DNA from: Sporosarcina jiandibaonis
Lineage (GTDB): Bacteria; Bacillota; Bacilli; Bacillales_A; Planococcaceae
Reading direction: 5' to 3'
Assembly (NCBI RefSeq): GCF_013184495.1
Contig: NZ_JAAOIY010000001.1
Coordinates: forward strand, 124,001-188,000
DNA length: 64,000 nt
Shown: piece by piece, positions 16,937 to 25,024 of the stretch
Numbering within the stretch: the first letter of the stretch is position 1
Layout of the letters: the number at the start of each line of letters is the position of its first letter
Made by a program: the position numbers and the translations under genes
The notes under the pieces: model-generated
What the model was told of the DNA's origin: nothing
Seen by the model: only the letters and a program-made list of their open reading frames with translations
The model's database searches: none

Positions 16937-18568
16937 ATGAACAAGCATTTAGCTAATGTTAACGGGTGGACAATATCTGCGGTACTTATTATCATCTTGC
17001 TTTTTTCACCGAATTTGTCAATCGTATTAGGCATATTTTCTCCGGCAAGTGATAATTGGGCGCATATTAAAGAGTTCATGCTTTTAAAATATATAAAAAC
17101 AACTCTTACACTCGTTTTCTTTACGGCGCTGTTCACGATTTCAATCGGGCTCAGTCTTGCTTGGCTCATTGCCCAATATGATTTTCCACTTCGGAATTTT
17201 ATGAAATGGGCACTGATTCTTCCTTTATCGATTCCGCCTTTTATTGGTGCTTATACATATCATGGCATCATAAATTACACGGGGGTCATTCAAAAGACAC
17301 TTCGTAACCATTTCGATATTACGCCAAATCCCGCCTATTTCGATATAATGAATATTCCAGGCGCGATTTTCATCTATACACTGGTTCTTTATCCATACGT
17401 TTATATGATCACAAGAATTTTTCTGTCCCATCAATCGGCCTCCTTAATTGAAAGTGCGCGAACTTTAGGAAAAGGCCCCATGGAAATATTCTTTAGAGTC
17501 GTCATCCCGATTTCTCGCGTTTCAATAATTGGCGGTGTGAGTCTAGTAATCTTAGAAGTATTAAACGATTACGGAGTAGTTAAATATTTTGGAATTCAGA
17601 CCTTTAGCACAGCTATTTTTCAAACTTGGTTTGGACTCGGTGACTTGGATTCATCTATTAAACTAGCTGCCTCACTTATGGGTATCGTTATTTTCATCTT
17701 GATAATCGAACGGTTACTCAGGGGCGGGAAACAATATAGTTATTCAACGACGAAAGTCAGACCGCTTCCACTTGTAAAACTAAAAGGGAAGAAAGCGGTT
17801 TTTGCGACACTTTACACGGTTAGCATTTTCAGTGTTGCGTTTCTCATTCCGATCCTTCAGTTAATTGACTGGGTAATCCTTACATTCGGCAAAGTGCCGA
17901 TGGAGGACGTATTGCTTTATACGAAAAACTCGATTACTGTAGCAGGACTCGGCGCATTCCTGATTATTGTATTTTCCCTAGTTGTCGGCAACTTCGGACG
18001 ATTGGTCAAACACAAGTTTGCGAAAGTATTGCCGAAATTGACTGTCCTCGGTTATTCAATACCAGGCGTGGTTGTCGCTGTGGCAGTTATTACAACATTC
18101 ATTACCCTTGATCGGTTCCTTGCGCCTTTCTATCAGGCCATAGGTATCGATTCGCAACTCGTCTTGAGCGTCAATCTGGTCATGCTCATCAGCGCGTATG
18201 TTATCCGATTTTTTGCAATCGGTTATAATTCGATTGAATCGGGTTTCGATAAAATCGGGACGAATTTCCGAGATGCATCGCGCATGCTCGGCGCCAACAG
18301 CCTTCGGACATTTTTCAAAATAGACGTACCGATGATGAAAGGCGCAATTATTAGCGGATTTATCCTCGTGTTTGTAGATATATTAAAAGAGATTCCGTTA
18401 ACACTTATTTTAAGACCATTTAATTACGACACACTTGCCACGAAGGCGTTTCAATATGCAAGCGATGAAAAGATTATGGAAGCATCCCAAGCATCACTAC
18501 TGATTGTCGGTGTGAGCACGATTGCAATTTTCGTCTTCCATAAGTTACTCAGAGAGGAGCCAAAATAA
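16937..18568 (+). CDS. Iron(III) ABC transporter permease (fused FbpB/SfuB type)
   Basis: Membrane subunit of the ferric-iron importer, a fusion of two permease halves (about 12 helices, 543 residues). Each half has its own ATPase-docking loop: ESARTLGKGPMEIFFRVVIP in the first and DASRMLGANSLRTFFKIDVP in the second. LILPLSIPPFIGAYTY and PGVVVAVAVIT are typical of this class. I chose ATG at 16937, with AAAGGA upstream at a fair distance; another ATG at 16925 lacks one. It follows the binding-protein gene after a hairpin and is one base from the start of the ATPase gene. Confidence 0.92.
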   Translation: MNKHLANVNGWTISAVLIIILLFSPNLSIVLGIFSPASDNWAHIKEFMLLKYIKTTLTLVFFTALFTISIGLSLAWLIAQYDFPLRNFMKWALILPLSIPPFIGAYTYHGIINYTGVIQKTLRNHFDITPNPAYFDIMNIPGAIFIYTLVLYPYVYMITRIFLSHQSASLIESARTLGKGPMEIFFRVVIPISRVSIIGGVSLVILEVLNDYGVVKYFGIQTFSTAIFQTWFGLGDLDSSIKLAASLMGIVIFILIIERLLRGGKQYSYSTTKVRPLPLVKLKGKKAVFATLYTVSIFSVAFLIPILQLIDWVILTFGKVPMEDVLLYTKNSITVAGLGAFLIIVFSLVVGNFGRLVKHKFAKVLPKLTVLGYSIPGVVVAVAVITTFITLDRFLAPFYQAIGIDSQLVLSVNLVMLISAYVIRFFAIGYNSIESGFDKIGTNFRDASRMLGANSLRTFFKIDVPMMKGAIISGFILVFVDILKEIPLTLILRPFNYDTLATKAFQYASDEKIMEASQASLLIVGVSTIAIFVFHKLLREEPK

Positions 18569-18569
18569 T

Positions 18570-19310
18570 ATGTATATGGAAATTAATAATTTGATGTTTT
18601 CTTATTCCAACTCTTCCTCGAAAACAGTAGACAATTTTTCCTTCTCGGTGGAAAAAGGGGAAGTTATTTCAATGCTTGGTCGTAGCGGTAGTGGAAAAAG
18701 TACGTTTCTGCGTTTAATTGCGGGACTGGAAATGCCGTCAGGAGGGTCTTTTACACTGAACGGCAAGAAAATGTTCTGTGAGGATACATTTATTCATCCT
18801 GAAAAACGTGGAATCGGCATGGTTTTTCAAGACTATGCGCTTTTCCCGCATATGAGCGTTGAAGATAATATTATATTTGGGCTCCCGAAAATGAGTCGTA
18901 AAGAGAAAATCAAACGGGCGGGAGAAGTCCTTGAACTCGTTGAGCTTACGGGGTTTGAAAAACGTTACCCGCACCAATTAAGCGGTGGCCAGCAGCAACG
19001 GGTTGCGTTAGCGCGGGCAATCGCTCCTGAACCCGAACTGATTCTTTTAGACGAACCTTTCAGTAACTTGGATACGGATTTGCAAGTGAAAATTCGCGGA
19101 GATCTCAGACGGATTTTAAAGAAGGCAAAAACCACAGCCATTTTCGTTACGCATAATCAAAACGACGCCCATGCACTCGCAGATCGCATCGTGAAAATCA
19201 AGGACGGCAAAATTGACAAAATTGGACGCCCTTGCGATTTGCTTGGAGTTTCTCCGACGGAAATTCCCGGTATGATCGAAATCACGTACGAAGAACTAAT
19301 CGGCGTTTGA
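18570..19310 (+). CDS. Iron(III) ABC transporter ATP-binding protein (FbpC type)
   Basis: Cytoplasmic ATPase of the importer, 246 residues. Walker A is GRSGSGKST, Q-loop MVFQDYALFPHM, signature LSGGQQQR, Walker B LILLDEPFSNLD and switch histidine VTHNQ. It is shorter than FbpC/PotA-type proteins because the C-terminal OB-fold regulatory domain is missing; it ends soon after the core with GMIEITYEELIG. The ATG at 18570 has AGAGGAG upstream and starts one base after the permease stop, so the two are coupled. Last gene of the Fur-controlled operon. Confidence 0.93.
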   Translation: MYMEINNLMFSYSNSSSKTVDNFSFSVEKGEVISMLGRSGSGKSTFLRLIAGLEMPSGGSFTLNGKKMFCEDTFIHPEKRGIGMVFQDYALFPHMSVEDNIIFGLPKMSRKEKIKRAGEVLELVELTGFEKRYPHQLSGGQQQRVALARAIAPEPELILLDEPFSNLDTDLQVKIRGDLRRILKKAKTTAIFVTHNQNDAHALADRIVKIKDGKIDKIGRPCDLLGVSPTEIPGMIEITYEELIGV

Positions 19311-19331
19311 CGAATAAAATTATCTATTACT

Positions 19332-19366
19332 GCTTCATCCCGTTTCCGAGGATGAAGCTTTTTTTA
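19332..19366 (+). terminator. Terminator of iron transporter operon
   Basis: GCTTCATCC and GGATGAAGC arms followed by TTTTTTT. Confidence 0.88.
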
Positions 19367-19434
19367 ATTGAGAATATATGCAGATCAAAACGGGAATGAT
19401 TCTACTATATTGAGTAATGAATGGAGGATATATT

Positions 19435-21012
19435 GTGACCCATAATGAAATTGGAAAGTTGCCTGAGCATCCGGAGTCCTATTGGAGGACGGATATTGAA
19501 TTTCCGCAGTTTCCAAGTTTAGAGGACCATCTAGAGGTTGACGTAGTGATTGTAGGGGCTGGTATTACGGGAATCACGTCAGCATATCTATTGGTTAACG
19601 AAGGCTTGAAGGTCGCTGTAATCGAAGCGGGTAAAGTGTTGAACGGAACAACAGGCCATACGACTGCAAAGATCACGGCGCAACATGATTTAATCTACGA
19701 TGAATTCATCCGCAATATTGGAAGAAGCAATGCACGTTTATACTACGAGGCGAATACTGAAGCACTAAACTTTGTCAAAGAAACTGTGGACAAACATGCA
19801 ATCGACTGTGATTTTAGCACGCAAGACGCGTACATATACGCCACTTCAGAAAAATATGCACGCAAAATAGAGAATGAAGCAGAAGCCTATGTAAAGCTCG
19901 GTATCGATGGCGGGCTAGTTGATAGTTTTCCTTTCAATATAGATATACAAAATGTACTTGTTATGAAAAACCAAGCACAGTTTCACCCTACTAAATATTT
20001 AGTGCATCTAATGAAGCTCATCAAGGAAAAAGGAGGCATGATCTTCGAGAACACGACCGCAGTGAATATTGAACCCGGCGAACGGCCTGTTGTCTTGACT
20101 CGCGGTGAGTTAGCACCTAAAATCACAGCTAAATATGTTCTTGCTTGTTCTCATTTTCCGTTTTATGAAGGACTAGGGCTTTATTCCACTAGAATGCATG
20201 CGGATCGTTCCTATGTGCTTGCTGTGAAAGCGAAAAAGAAATATCCGGGCGGAATGTATATCAGTGCCGATGAGCCAACGCGTTCACTACGTTCTGTAAC
20301 GATTAATGGAGAAGAAATGGTGCTCGTAATTGGTCAGAACCATAAAACCGGTCAAGGAATCGAAACGATGGAACACTATAAGGCTTTGGAGAAATTCGGC
20401 GAGGAAGTTTTTGGATTAGAAGAGGTTGTTTACCGCTGGTCAGCGCAAGATTTGATAACGCTGGACAAATTGCCATATATCGGTGAATTAACATCGGGAC
20501 AACCGAATATCTTGATTGCTACAGGTTTCCGGAAATGGGGAATGTCCAATGGCACTGCAGCAGCACTTTTGTTCAGGGATATGGTTTTAGGGAAAGAGAA
20601 TAATTTTCAAAAGTTGTATTCACCTTCACGATTCTATATACATCCTAGTTTGAAAAACTTCTTAAAAGAAAACGCCAACGTTGTCGGTCAATTAATTAAA
20701 GGGAAGCTCGAATCACCTAACACAAAGCCGGAAAGTTTATCGCACGGCGAAGGTGCCGTCATTACTCTGGACGGGCATAGAAAAGGCGCTTACAAAGATG
20801 ATGAGGGTAAACTCCATATCGTGGATACAACATGTACTCACGTTGGATGTGAAGTTGAGTGGAACAGTGGTGATCGAACATGGGATTGCCCATGTCATGG
20901 TTCCAGATTTTCGTTTACGGGAGAAGTAATTGAAGGTCCGGCGGAAAAACCGTTGCAAAAATATGATTATAAGTTGAGCGATAATTTGACATCGGAAGAC
21001 TCTGGTTATTGA
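19435..21012 (+). CDS. FAD-dependent oxidoreductase with C-terminal Rieske domain (YhfW-like)
   Basis: A 525-residue soluble flavoprotein. Residues about 37-420 form a DAO-type FAD domain: VDVVIVGAGITGITSAYLL is the dinucleotide loop and GTTGHTTAKIT is typical of this family. The C-terminal 95 residues are a Rieske [2Fe-2S] domain: C467-T-H469 and C485-x-x-H488 bind the cluster, and C472 and C487 match the pair that forms a disulfide in high-potential bc1/b6f Rieske proteins. The same fusion occurs in B. subtilis YhfW. Physiological substrate and electron acceptor are unknown. GTG at 19435 is chosen for GGAGGA six bases upstream; an ATG at 19417 lies before that site. Confidence 0.88.
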   Translation: MTHNEIGKLPEHPESYWRTDIEFPQFPSLEDHLEVDVVIVGAGITGITSAYLLVNEGLKVAVIEAGKVLNGTTGHTTAKITAQHDLIYDEFIRNIGRSNARLYYEANTEALNFVKETVDKHAIDCDFSTQDAYIYATSEKYARKIENEAEAYVKLGIDGGLVDSFPFNIDIQNVLVMKNQAQFHPTKYLVHLMKLIKEKGGMIFENTTAVNIEPGERPVVLTRGELAPKITAKYVLACSHFPFYEGLGLYSTRMHADRSYVLAVKAKKKYPGGMYISADEPTRSLRSVTINGEEMVLVIGQNHKTGQGIETMEHYKALEKFGEEVFGLEEVVYRWSAQDLITLDKLPYIGELTSGQPNILIATGFRKWGMSNGTAAALLFRDMVLGKENNFQKLYSPSRFYIHPSLKNFLKENANVVGQLIKGKLESPNTKPESLSHGEGAVITLDGHRKGAYKDDEGKLHIVDTTCTHVGCEVEWNSGDRTWDCPCHGSRFSFTGEVIEGPAEKPLQKYDYKLSDNLTSEDSGY

Positions 21013-21046
21013 TATTTATCGATTCAAAATCGCATAATGCAAATAA

Positions 21047-21075
21047 TTGACTCCGAAACAGTCAACGCTTATACT
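21047..21075 (+). promoter_or_regulatory. Promoter of the Mn-riboswitch transcript
   Basis: TTGACT (21047-21052), 17-base spacer, TATACT (21070-21075). Transcription would start near 21082, about 25 bases before the aptamer. Confidence 0.8.
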
Positions 21076-21104
21076 AGGCTAATAAATTAAAAACTTTTCT
21101 TCCT

Positions 21105-21195
21105 GATAAGGGGAGTAGCTATACAGCAAAGTCGTCAACACAGGGGTTGATCCCTCGGCTTTGTTGGCAACTACCGTTGTTTGCGAGACCTTACC
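21105..21195 (+). promoter_or_regulatory. yybP-ykoY (Mn2+) riboswitch
   Basis: Matches the yybP-ykoY aptamer: AAGGGGAGTAGC at the 5' side, AAAGTCGTCAACAC, GGCTTTGTTGGCAAC, and GCGAGACCTTA at the 3' side. The closing helix P1 pairs TAAGG (21107-21111) with CCTTA (21189-21193). The same CCTTA is part of the terminator stem at 21186-21213, so manganese-bound aptamer and terminator exclude each other. This predicts an ON switch, as known for this class. Confidence 0.88.
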
Positions 21196-21217
21196 AATTA
21201 TTTGGTGAGGTCTTTTG
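21186..21217 (+). terminator. Riboswitch terminator hairpin
   Basis: A 10-bp stem, 21186-21195 with 21204-21213, loop of eight, followed by TTTTG. It uses the 3' strand of the riboswitch P1 helix, so it is the probable expression platform. Confidence 0.75.
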
Positions 21218-21224
21218 TATGTTT

Positions 21225-21266
21225 GAGACGTTAATGGCCAATTATTGGTGATAACGTCTCTTTTTG
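21225..21266 (+). terminator. Second terminator-like hairpin in the riboswitch leader
   Basis: GAGACGTTA (21225-21233) pairs with TAACGTCTC (21252-21260), followed by TTTTT. It shares the CCAATTATTTGG/CCAATTATTGG core with the preceding hairpin. It lies 30 bases before the kinase-like gene's start and should add a second stop point in the leader. Confidence 0.7.
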
Positions 21267-21295
21267 ATTTCTTATATAATACTGGAGGACAAAAC

Positions 21296-21898
21296 TTGAA
21301 TACTTATCAAGAACTGGCAAAGTCAGTCGTTATCAACAAGAAAAATCGGTTAGTCAGCCATGATGATTCATTAGAGCACATCGGGACAGGAAGAAGTGCC
21401 TTTGTTTTTAGGATAAATTCATCAAAAATGGCAATTAAAATATTTTTCCCTGAATTTACTTATATTGCAAAGGAGGAAGCCGAAGTATATCAAACACTTC
21501 AAAATATCTCTTACTACCCTTCGATTTATGATGCTGGATCCAATTACATAGTCATGGATTACATTGAGGGATTCACACTTTTCGATTGTATTTCGCAAGG
21601 GAAAATCATTACACCGACACATGTAAAAGAAATCGATTATGCACTTTCTTTAGCCAAAGCGAGGGGGTTAAACCCTTCAGATATTCATTTGCGAAACATA
21701 TTAATCACATTAAATGGCGAGATAAAAATCATTGATGTTGCACGTTTTCGACAAAAGAAAAATTGCAGGCAGTGGCATGATTTGAAAAAAGCTTATTATC
21801 GGCTTTACCGTAAACGTTTTTTTCCAAAGAAAATTTCGGCGATCTACTTGAATATTGTTGCTTACCTTTATAAAAAAGGACTTTTACCATCCTATTGA
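21296..21898 (+). CDS. Protein kinase-like protein behind a Mn riboswitch
   Basis: A 200-residue protein with a compact eukaryotic-like kinase fold. The glycine loop is IGTGRSAFVFRI, followed by the ATP-binding Lys in MAIKIFFPEF. YIVMDYIEGFTLFD is the hinge. The catalytic loop reads NPSDIHLRNILIT, where HRD-x4-N becomes PSDIHLRN, so Asp and Asn are kept and the His is not. IKIIDVARFRQ replaces the DFG metal motif with DVA, as in bacterial RIO/aminoglycoside-type kinases. TTG at 21296 has TGGAGGA six bases upstream. No membrane segment. Control by Mn2+ is predicted from the leader. Substrate unknown. Confidence 0.75.
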   Translation: MNTYQELAKSVVINKKNRLVSHDDSLEHIGTGRSAFVFRINSSKMAIKIFFPEFTYIAKEEAEVYQTLQNISYYPSIYDAGSNYIVMDYIEGFTLFDCISQGKIITPTHVKEIDYALSLAKARGLNPSDIHLRNILITLNGEIKIIDVARFRQKKNCRQWHDLKKAYYRLYRKRFFPKKISAIYLNIVAYLYKKGLLPSY

Positions 21899-21992
21899 AT
21901 ATCTTATTTTCTACATTAATTCATAAAATAAGTTACTCATTATCTATTAACGGTAATAGTAGATTATCACTTCAATGAAAGTGGGGATTGTA

Positions 21993-22715
21993 TTGGAATG
22001 GATTGCGGATCAAGCCTTATATCCAGAGGTATTGATAAAAATTTCATTGGCGCTGCTTCTAAGTTTAATAATTGGTGTGGAAAGAGAAATAAAAAAGAAG
22101 CCAATTGGACTGAAAACAAGTGCAGTCATTGCAACATTCAGTTGTCTATTGACCATTGTTTCCATTGAATCGGCCTATCTTGTACCCGCACGAGATGATA
22201 TTAATGTGACAATGGATCCACTTCGTCTTGCAGCGCAGGTTGTCAGCGGAATCGGTTTTCTCGGAGCCGGTGCGATATTACGAAAAGATAATGATACGAT
22301 AACCGGTTTAACAACAGCCGCAATGATCTGGGGAGCCGCGAGTATAGGTATTGCGGTCGGTGCCGGTTTTTACATTGAAGCGGCATTTGCAGTGGTTAGT
22401 GTTATGTTTGTTGTAGAAGTACTGGCTCCCATTCTCAGCAAGTTCGGACCGAAGCGACTTCGTTCGAAGGAAGTTCCATGCACGCTAATTCTTTCCGACA
22501 AATCACATATAGCAGATGTCCTTGCTTACTTGGAGAAACTAAAAATGACTGTAGAACATTTGAAAATCAGACAAATCGTAGACAAAGATCAGTCAATAAA
22601 ACATGAGATGGATTTACGTTTGTCAACTTCTTCAGAAAAACCAACCATTCAATTTTATAATGAATTAGACGCATTACCATATATTGAATCGATAGAAATA
22701 GAAATTATTAAATAA
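21993..22715 (+). CDS. MgtC/SapB-family membrane protein
   Basis: A 240-residue inner-membrane protein of the MgtC/SapB family, linked elsewhere to growth at low Mg2+ and to control of the F-type ATPase. About five helices occupy residues 10-150. The family signature is LIIGVEREIKKKPIGLKTSAVIATFSCLLT, then VSGIGFLGAGAIL and TGLTTAAMIWGAASIGIAVGAGF. The C-terminal 80 residues form a soluble ACT-like domain. TTG at 21993 is preferred because GTGGGG lies six bases before and because LEWIADQ matches the usual MEWL-type start; ATG at 21975 is in frame without a site. It follows the kinase-like gene by about 95 bases and may share the Mn-controlled transcript. Confidence 0.85.
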   Translation: MEWIADQALYPEVLIKISLALLLSLIIGVEREIKKKPIGLKTSAVIATFSCLLTIVSIESAYLVPARDDINVTMDPLRLAAQVVSGIGFLGAGAILRKDNDTITGLTTAAMIWGAASIGIAVGAGFYIEAAFAVVSVMFVVEVLAPILSKFGPKRLRSKEVPCTLILSDKSHIADVLAYLEKLKMTVEHLKIRQIVDKDQSIKHEMDLRLSTSSEKPTIQFYNELDALPYIESIEIEIIK

Positions 22716-22721
22716 CACAGT

Positions 22722-22752
22722 AAGAGCAATAGCAAATCCGCTATTGCTCTTA
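22722..22752. terminator. Bidirectional terminator between mgtC-like gene and lipoprotein gene
   Basis: AAGAGCAATAGC pairs with GCTATTGCTCTT. It stands between convergent genes; the T tracts on either side are weak. Confidence 0.6.
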
Positions 22753-22776
22753 ATTCATTATGCTTGTTTCTCCAAG

Positions 22777-23016
22777 TTACTGTTCACTATCAGTGCCAAC
22801 ATTTTCATTCGGGTCATCATTCGTATCGTCCATATCGACGTCGACCTCTGTATCCGTTCCGTCATTCGGGTTAGGGGTAACTTCACCTTCGTTTGGGTCA
22901 TCAATGATAATATCATCGTCACCATCATCAGCGCATGCCGCGAGCAATCCAACTGACAAAATTGCAGCCGCGCTGACTTTCAACAATTTACCTTTACCGA
23001 TGTTTTTTGTAATCAT
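22777..23016 (-). CDS. Small acidic lipoprotein
   Basis: A 79-residue exported lipoprotein. The signal peptide runs from a basic start (KNIGKGKLLK) to the lipobox LAAC (Cys28). The remaining 51 residues are nearly all Asp, Glu, Asn, Pro, Gly and Thr, so the tail is disordered and highly acidic. AGGAGGAG lies just before the ATG. It resembles the lipoprotein at 13648-13785. Cation binding at the cell surface is a guess from composition and from the neighbouring MgtC-like gene. Confidence 0.75.
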   Translation of the reverse strand: MITKNIGKGKLLKVSAAAILSVGLLAACADDGDDDIIIDDPNEGEVTPNPNDGTDTEVDVDMDDTNDDPNENVGTDSEQ

Positions 23017-23215
23017 TATTAAAATCTCCTCCTAATTTAATTTAAATATTCTATTATCTCCTGCATTCTACATGTACCCGTATTTTATAAAATCAATCAT
23101 AATAACTGATAAATAACACTTTAGAGTCAAAAACTTACAATAGAAGTTAACTGGTTTTAAAAGATGTGATAAGGATATATAGACTATGTAAATAATTAAT
23201 GCTGAGGTGATAGTA

Positions 23216-23908
23216 TTGGATTACTTATTAATCGGTGCAAAGCTTATTATTGGTTTGATTGCGCTCATGACAGTTATGAGGGGGTTAGGTAAAAAACATC
23301 TTTCTCAAATGACGCCGTATGATATCATTTATCTCTTAATATTTGGAGGAATACTTGAAGAAAGTCTATTTGATGAAAAAGTTTCAATTTTAATGTTGTT
23401 ATTCGGAGTCGCTGTTTGGGCAATAGTGATATATATAATTGAAAAGATCGTAACCAAGTCAAATAAATTACGAATATTACTGAAGGGCGAACCAGACAAA
23501 ATTATCGCAAATGGAAAACTCAATAAAAAATTAATCGATAAAAATCAATTAGAAATGGAACAGTTAAGAACGATGCTTCGAATGAATGGTATTTTTTCAT
23601 TGAGAGAAGTAAGAGATTTATATATCGAGCCGGGCGGAGATATTACGATAAATCAGTACGCGAAGTATAAGGGAGTAACGAACGGAGATATGAAAATCAA
23701 GATTGATGAAGAAGACCCAACAGTACTGATCATCGATGATGGACAGATAAAAGAAGATGCACTCGATTCAATTGGCAAATCAAAACAATGGCTTAAATCT
23801 GAATTAGAGCAATTGGGCTATGTAAATTTGAAAGAACTCATATATTGTGAATGGTCTAGTACAGAAGGATTTTTTATTAAGACATATGAGGATACTGTTA
23901 ACGAATAG
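23216..23908 (+). CDS. DUF421 (YetF-type) membrane protein
   Basis: A 230-residue protein of the DUF421 family. Two to three membrane helices lie in the first 85 residues (LLIGAKLIIGLIALMTVMRGLGKKHLSQMTPYDIIY is the family start). The soluble part follows: RILLKGEPDKIIANGKLNKK, then QLRTMLRMNGIFSLREVRDLYIEPGGDITI. B. subtilis relatives (YetF, YrbG, YdfR/S and others) appear in spores; the exact activity is unclear. TTG at 23216 has TGAGGTGA five bases upstream. It faces a second DUF421 gene across a shared terminator. Confidence 0.85.
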   Translation: MDYLLIGAKLIIGLIALMTVMRGLGKKHLSQMTPYDIIYLLIFGGILEESLFDEKVSILMLLFGVAVWAIVIYIIEKIVTKSNKLRILLKGEPDKIIANGKLNKKLIDKNQLEMEQLRTMLRMNGIFSLREVRDLYIEPGGDITINQYAKYKGVTNGDMKIKIDEEDPTVLIIDDGQIKEDALDSIGKSKQWLKSELEQLGYVNLKELIYCEWSSTEGFFIKTYEDTVNE

Positions 23909-23913
23909 ATGTG

Positions 23914-23957
23914 AAAAAATGACTTCATTCAATTAAAGATGAATGAAGTCATTTTTA
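23914..23957. terminator. Bidirectional terminator between DUF421 genes
   Basis: AAAAATGACTTCATTCA pairs with TGAATGAAGTCATTTTT, giving T runs on both strands for the convergent pair. Confidence 0.9.
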
Positions 23958-23959
23958 TA

Positions 23960-24661
23960 TTAATCATAAAGATAGACAGTGAAATTATCGTTGCTATCAA
24001 TTGTTGCCAATAAAATATCTGGTACGCCAACATTTAAGGTTTCTAATTTTTTATCAAGCCAAGCAGTATCTTTTCCGAATGAATCAAGTACATTAAAATC
24101 AACTTTGCCTTCCTGAATGATTTTCGTGGGAAAGGTAAATGGTTTTTTAATAATTTTCATGTCCTCTGCTGTTAACGATTGATGTTGGGGAAACATGAAA
24201 AACGAAATAGTCCCATCTGGTTCCCATAATGCGAGGGCGATTTTTTTAACCTCATCTATTTTTTCCTTTCGTAGTTCAGACAAAAGATGTTCCACTGTAA
24301 TTCTTGCTTTTTTCAACCCTTTATACTGTATTTTACCGTCTTTAATTAATGGAAAAGGAGACGGTTCAATCCACTTCTTAAAGAAAGTCCACTTCAAGCT
24401 AATGAATACGCTTAGTGTATATAAAACTACCAGGACTGTCGTCGTAATTAACGACCCTTTCATCCCTAATTTTTCATCGGACAATGGGTGGGCAAGAATG
24501 TTGCCCAATATTAAAGCGATTGTAAAATCAATCAATCGCAACTGAGAAATAGAGCGGCGTCCCATAATTTTAGTAGCAAAAAGTAAAAAGACATAAGAAA
24601 CAATAGCACGTATAATCCACTGGATTGTCGTCAGTGATTCGTGTCCATGAAAAAATTCCAT
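23960..24661 (-). CDS. DUF421 (YetF/YrbG-type) membrane protein
   Basis: A 233-residue member of the same family as the gene at 23216, but from a different branch. Helices are in the first 85 residues; MGRRSISQLRLIDFTIALILGNILAHPLSD is the family signature. The soluble part has SPFPLIKDGKIQYKGLKKARITVEHLLSELR and ALWEPDGTISFFMFP. ATG at 24661 is preceded by GAGGAG nine bases away; a TTG one codon earlier is also possible. Function unknown. Confidence 0.85.
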   Translation of the reverse strand: MEFFHGHESLTTIQWIIRAIVSYVFLLFATKIMGRRSISQLRLIDFTIALILGNILAHPLSDEKLGMKGSLITTTVLVVLYTLSVFISLKWTFFKKWIEPSPFPLIKDGKIQYKGLKKARITVEHLLSELRKEKIDEVKKIALALWEPDGTISFFMFPQHQSLTAEDMKIIKKPFTFPTKIIQEGKVDFNVLDSFGKDTAWLDKKLETLNVGVPDILLATIDSNDNFTVYLYD

Positions 24662-24759
24662 CAAGATAGACTCCTCTTTTCTAATTTCAATCTAACCTTA
24701 TTATTGACTAAAACCCAACAACTATAAGTTGAAGTAACTTACTTGATAAATAAAGAAGT

Positions 24760-24786
24760 GTCAAAAATAGATTGTATTCATAAACT
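24760..24786 (+). promoter_or_regulatory. Possible sigma-E promoter of cotJ operon
   Basis: GTCAAAAA (24760-24767) and CATAAACT (24779-24786) resemble the sigma-E boxes, although the 11-base gap is short for this sigma factor. cotJ is sigma-E dependent in B. subtilis. Confidence 0.35.
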
Positions 24787-24805
24787 AGTTCGAGGAGTGA
24801 TGAGT

Positions 24806-25024
24806 TTGGAGCAGTCGATGTACCGGGGAAGTTATAGACCATATGTATCCCCATTAGATCCATGTCCGCCGATGAGAGTGAAAAAGTTCGTCTTACCGCC
24901 GCCAATTTTTATGGACTTTCAACCGCCTGATCTTGAACAGGTTTCGCCGAGGGAAGCACTTATGATCGGAACACTTTGGCCGCTACTTGCAGACGAATTT
25001 TATCGGGAGGAGGGAATTTCGTGA
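24806..25024 (+). CDS. cotJA: Spore coat-associated protein CotJA
   Basis: A 72-residue proline-rich spore coat protein, partner of CotJC. Recognisable parts are YVSPLDPCPPMRVKKFVLPP, PDLEQVSPREALMIGTLWPLL and the C-terminal DEFYREE. I placed the start at TTG 24806, eight bases after GGAG; ATG at 24800 is in frame but only two bases from that site. Its stop overlaps the cotJB start by four bases. Expressed in the mother cell in B. subtilis; the same is inferred here. Confidence 0.9.
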   Translation: MEQSMYRGSYRPYVSPLDPCPPMRVKKFVLPPPIFMDFQPPDLEQVSPREALMIGTLWPLLADEFYREEGIS

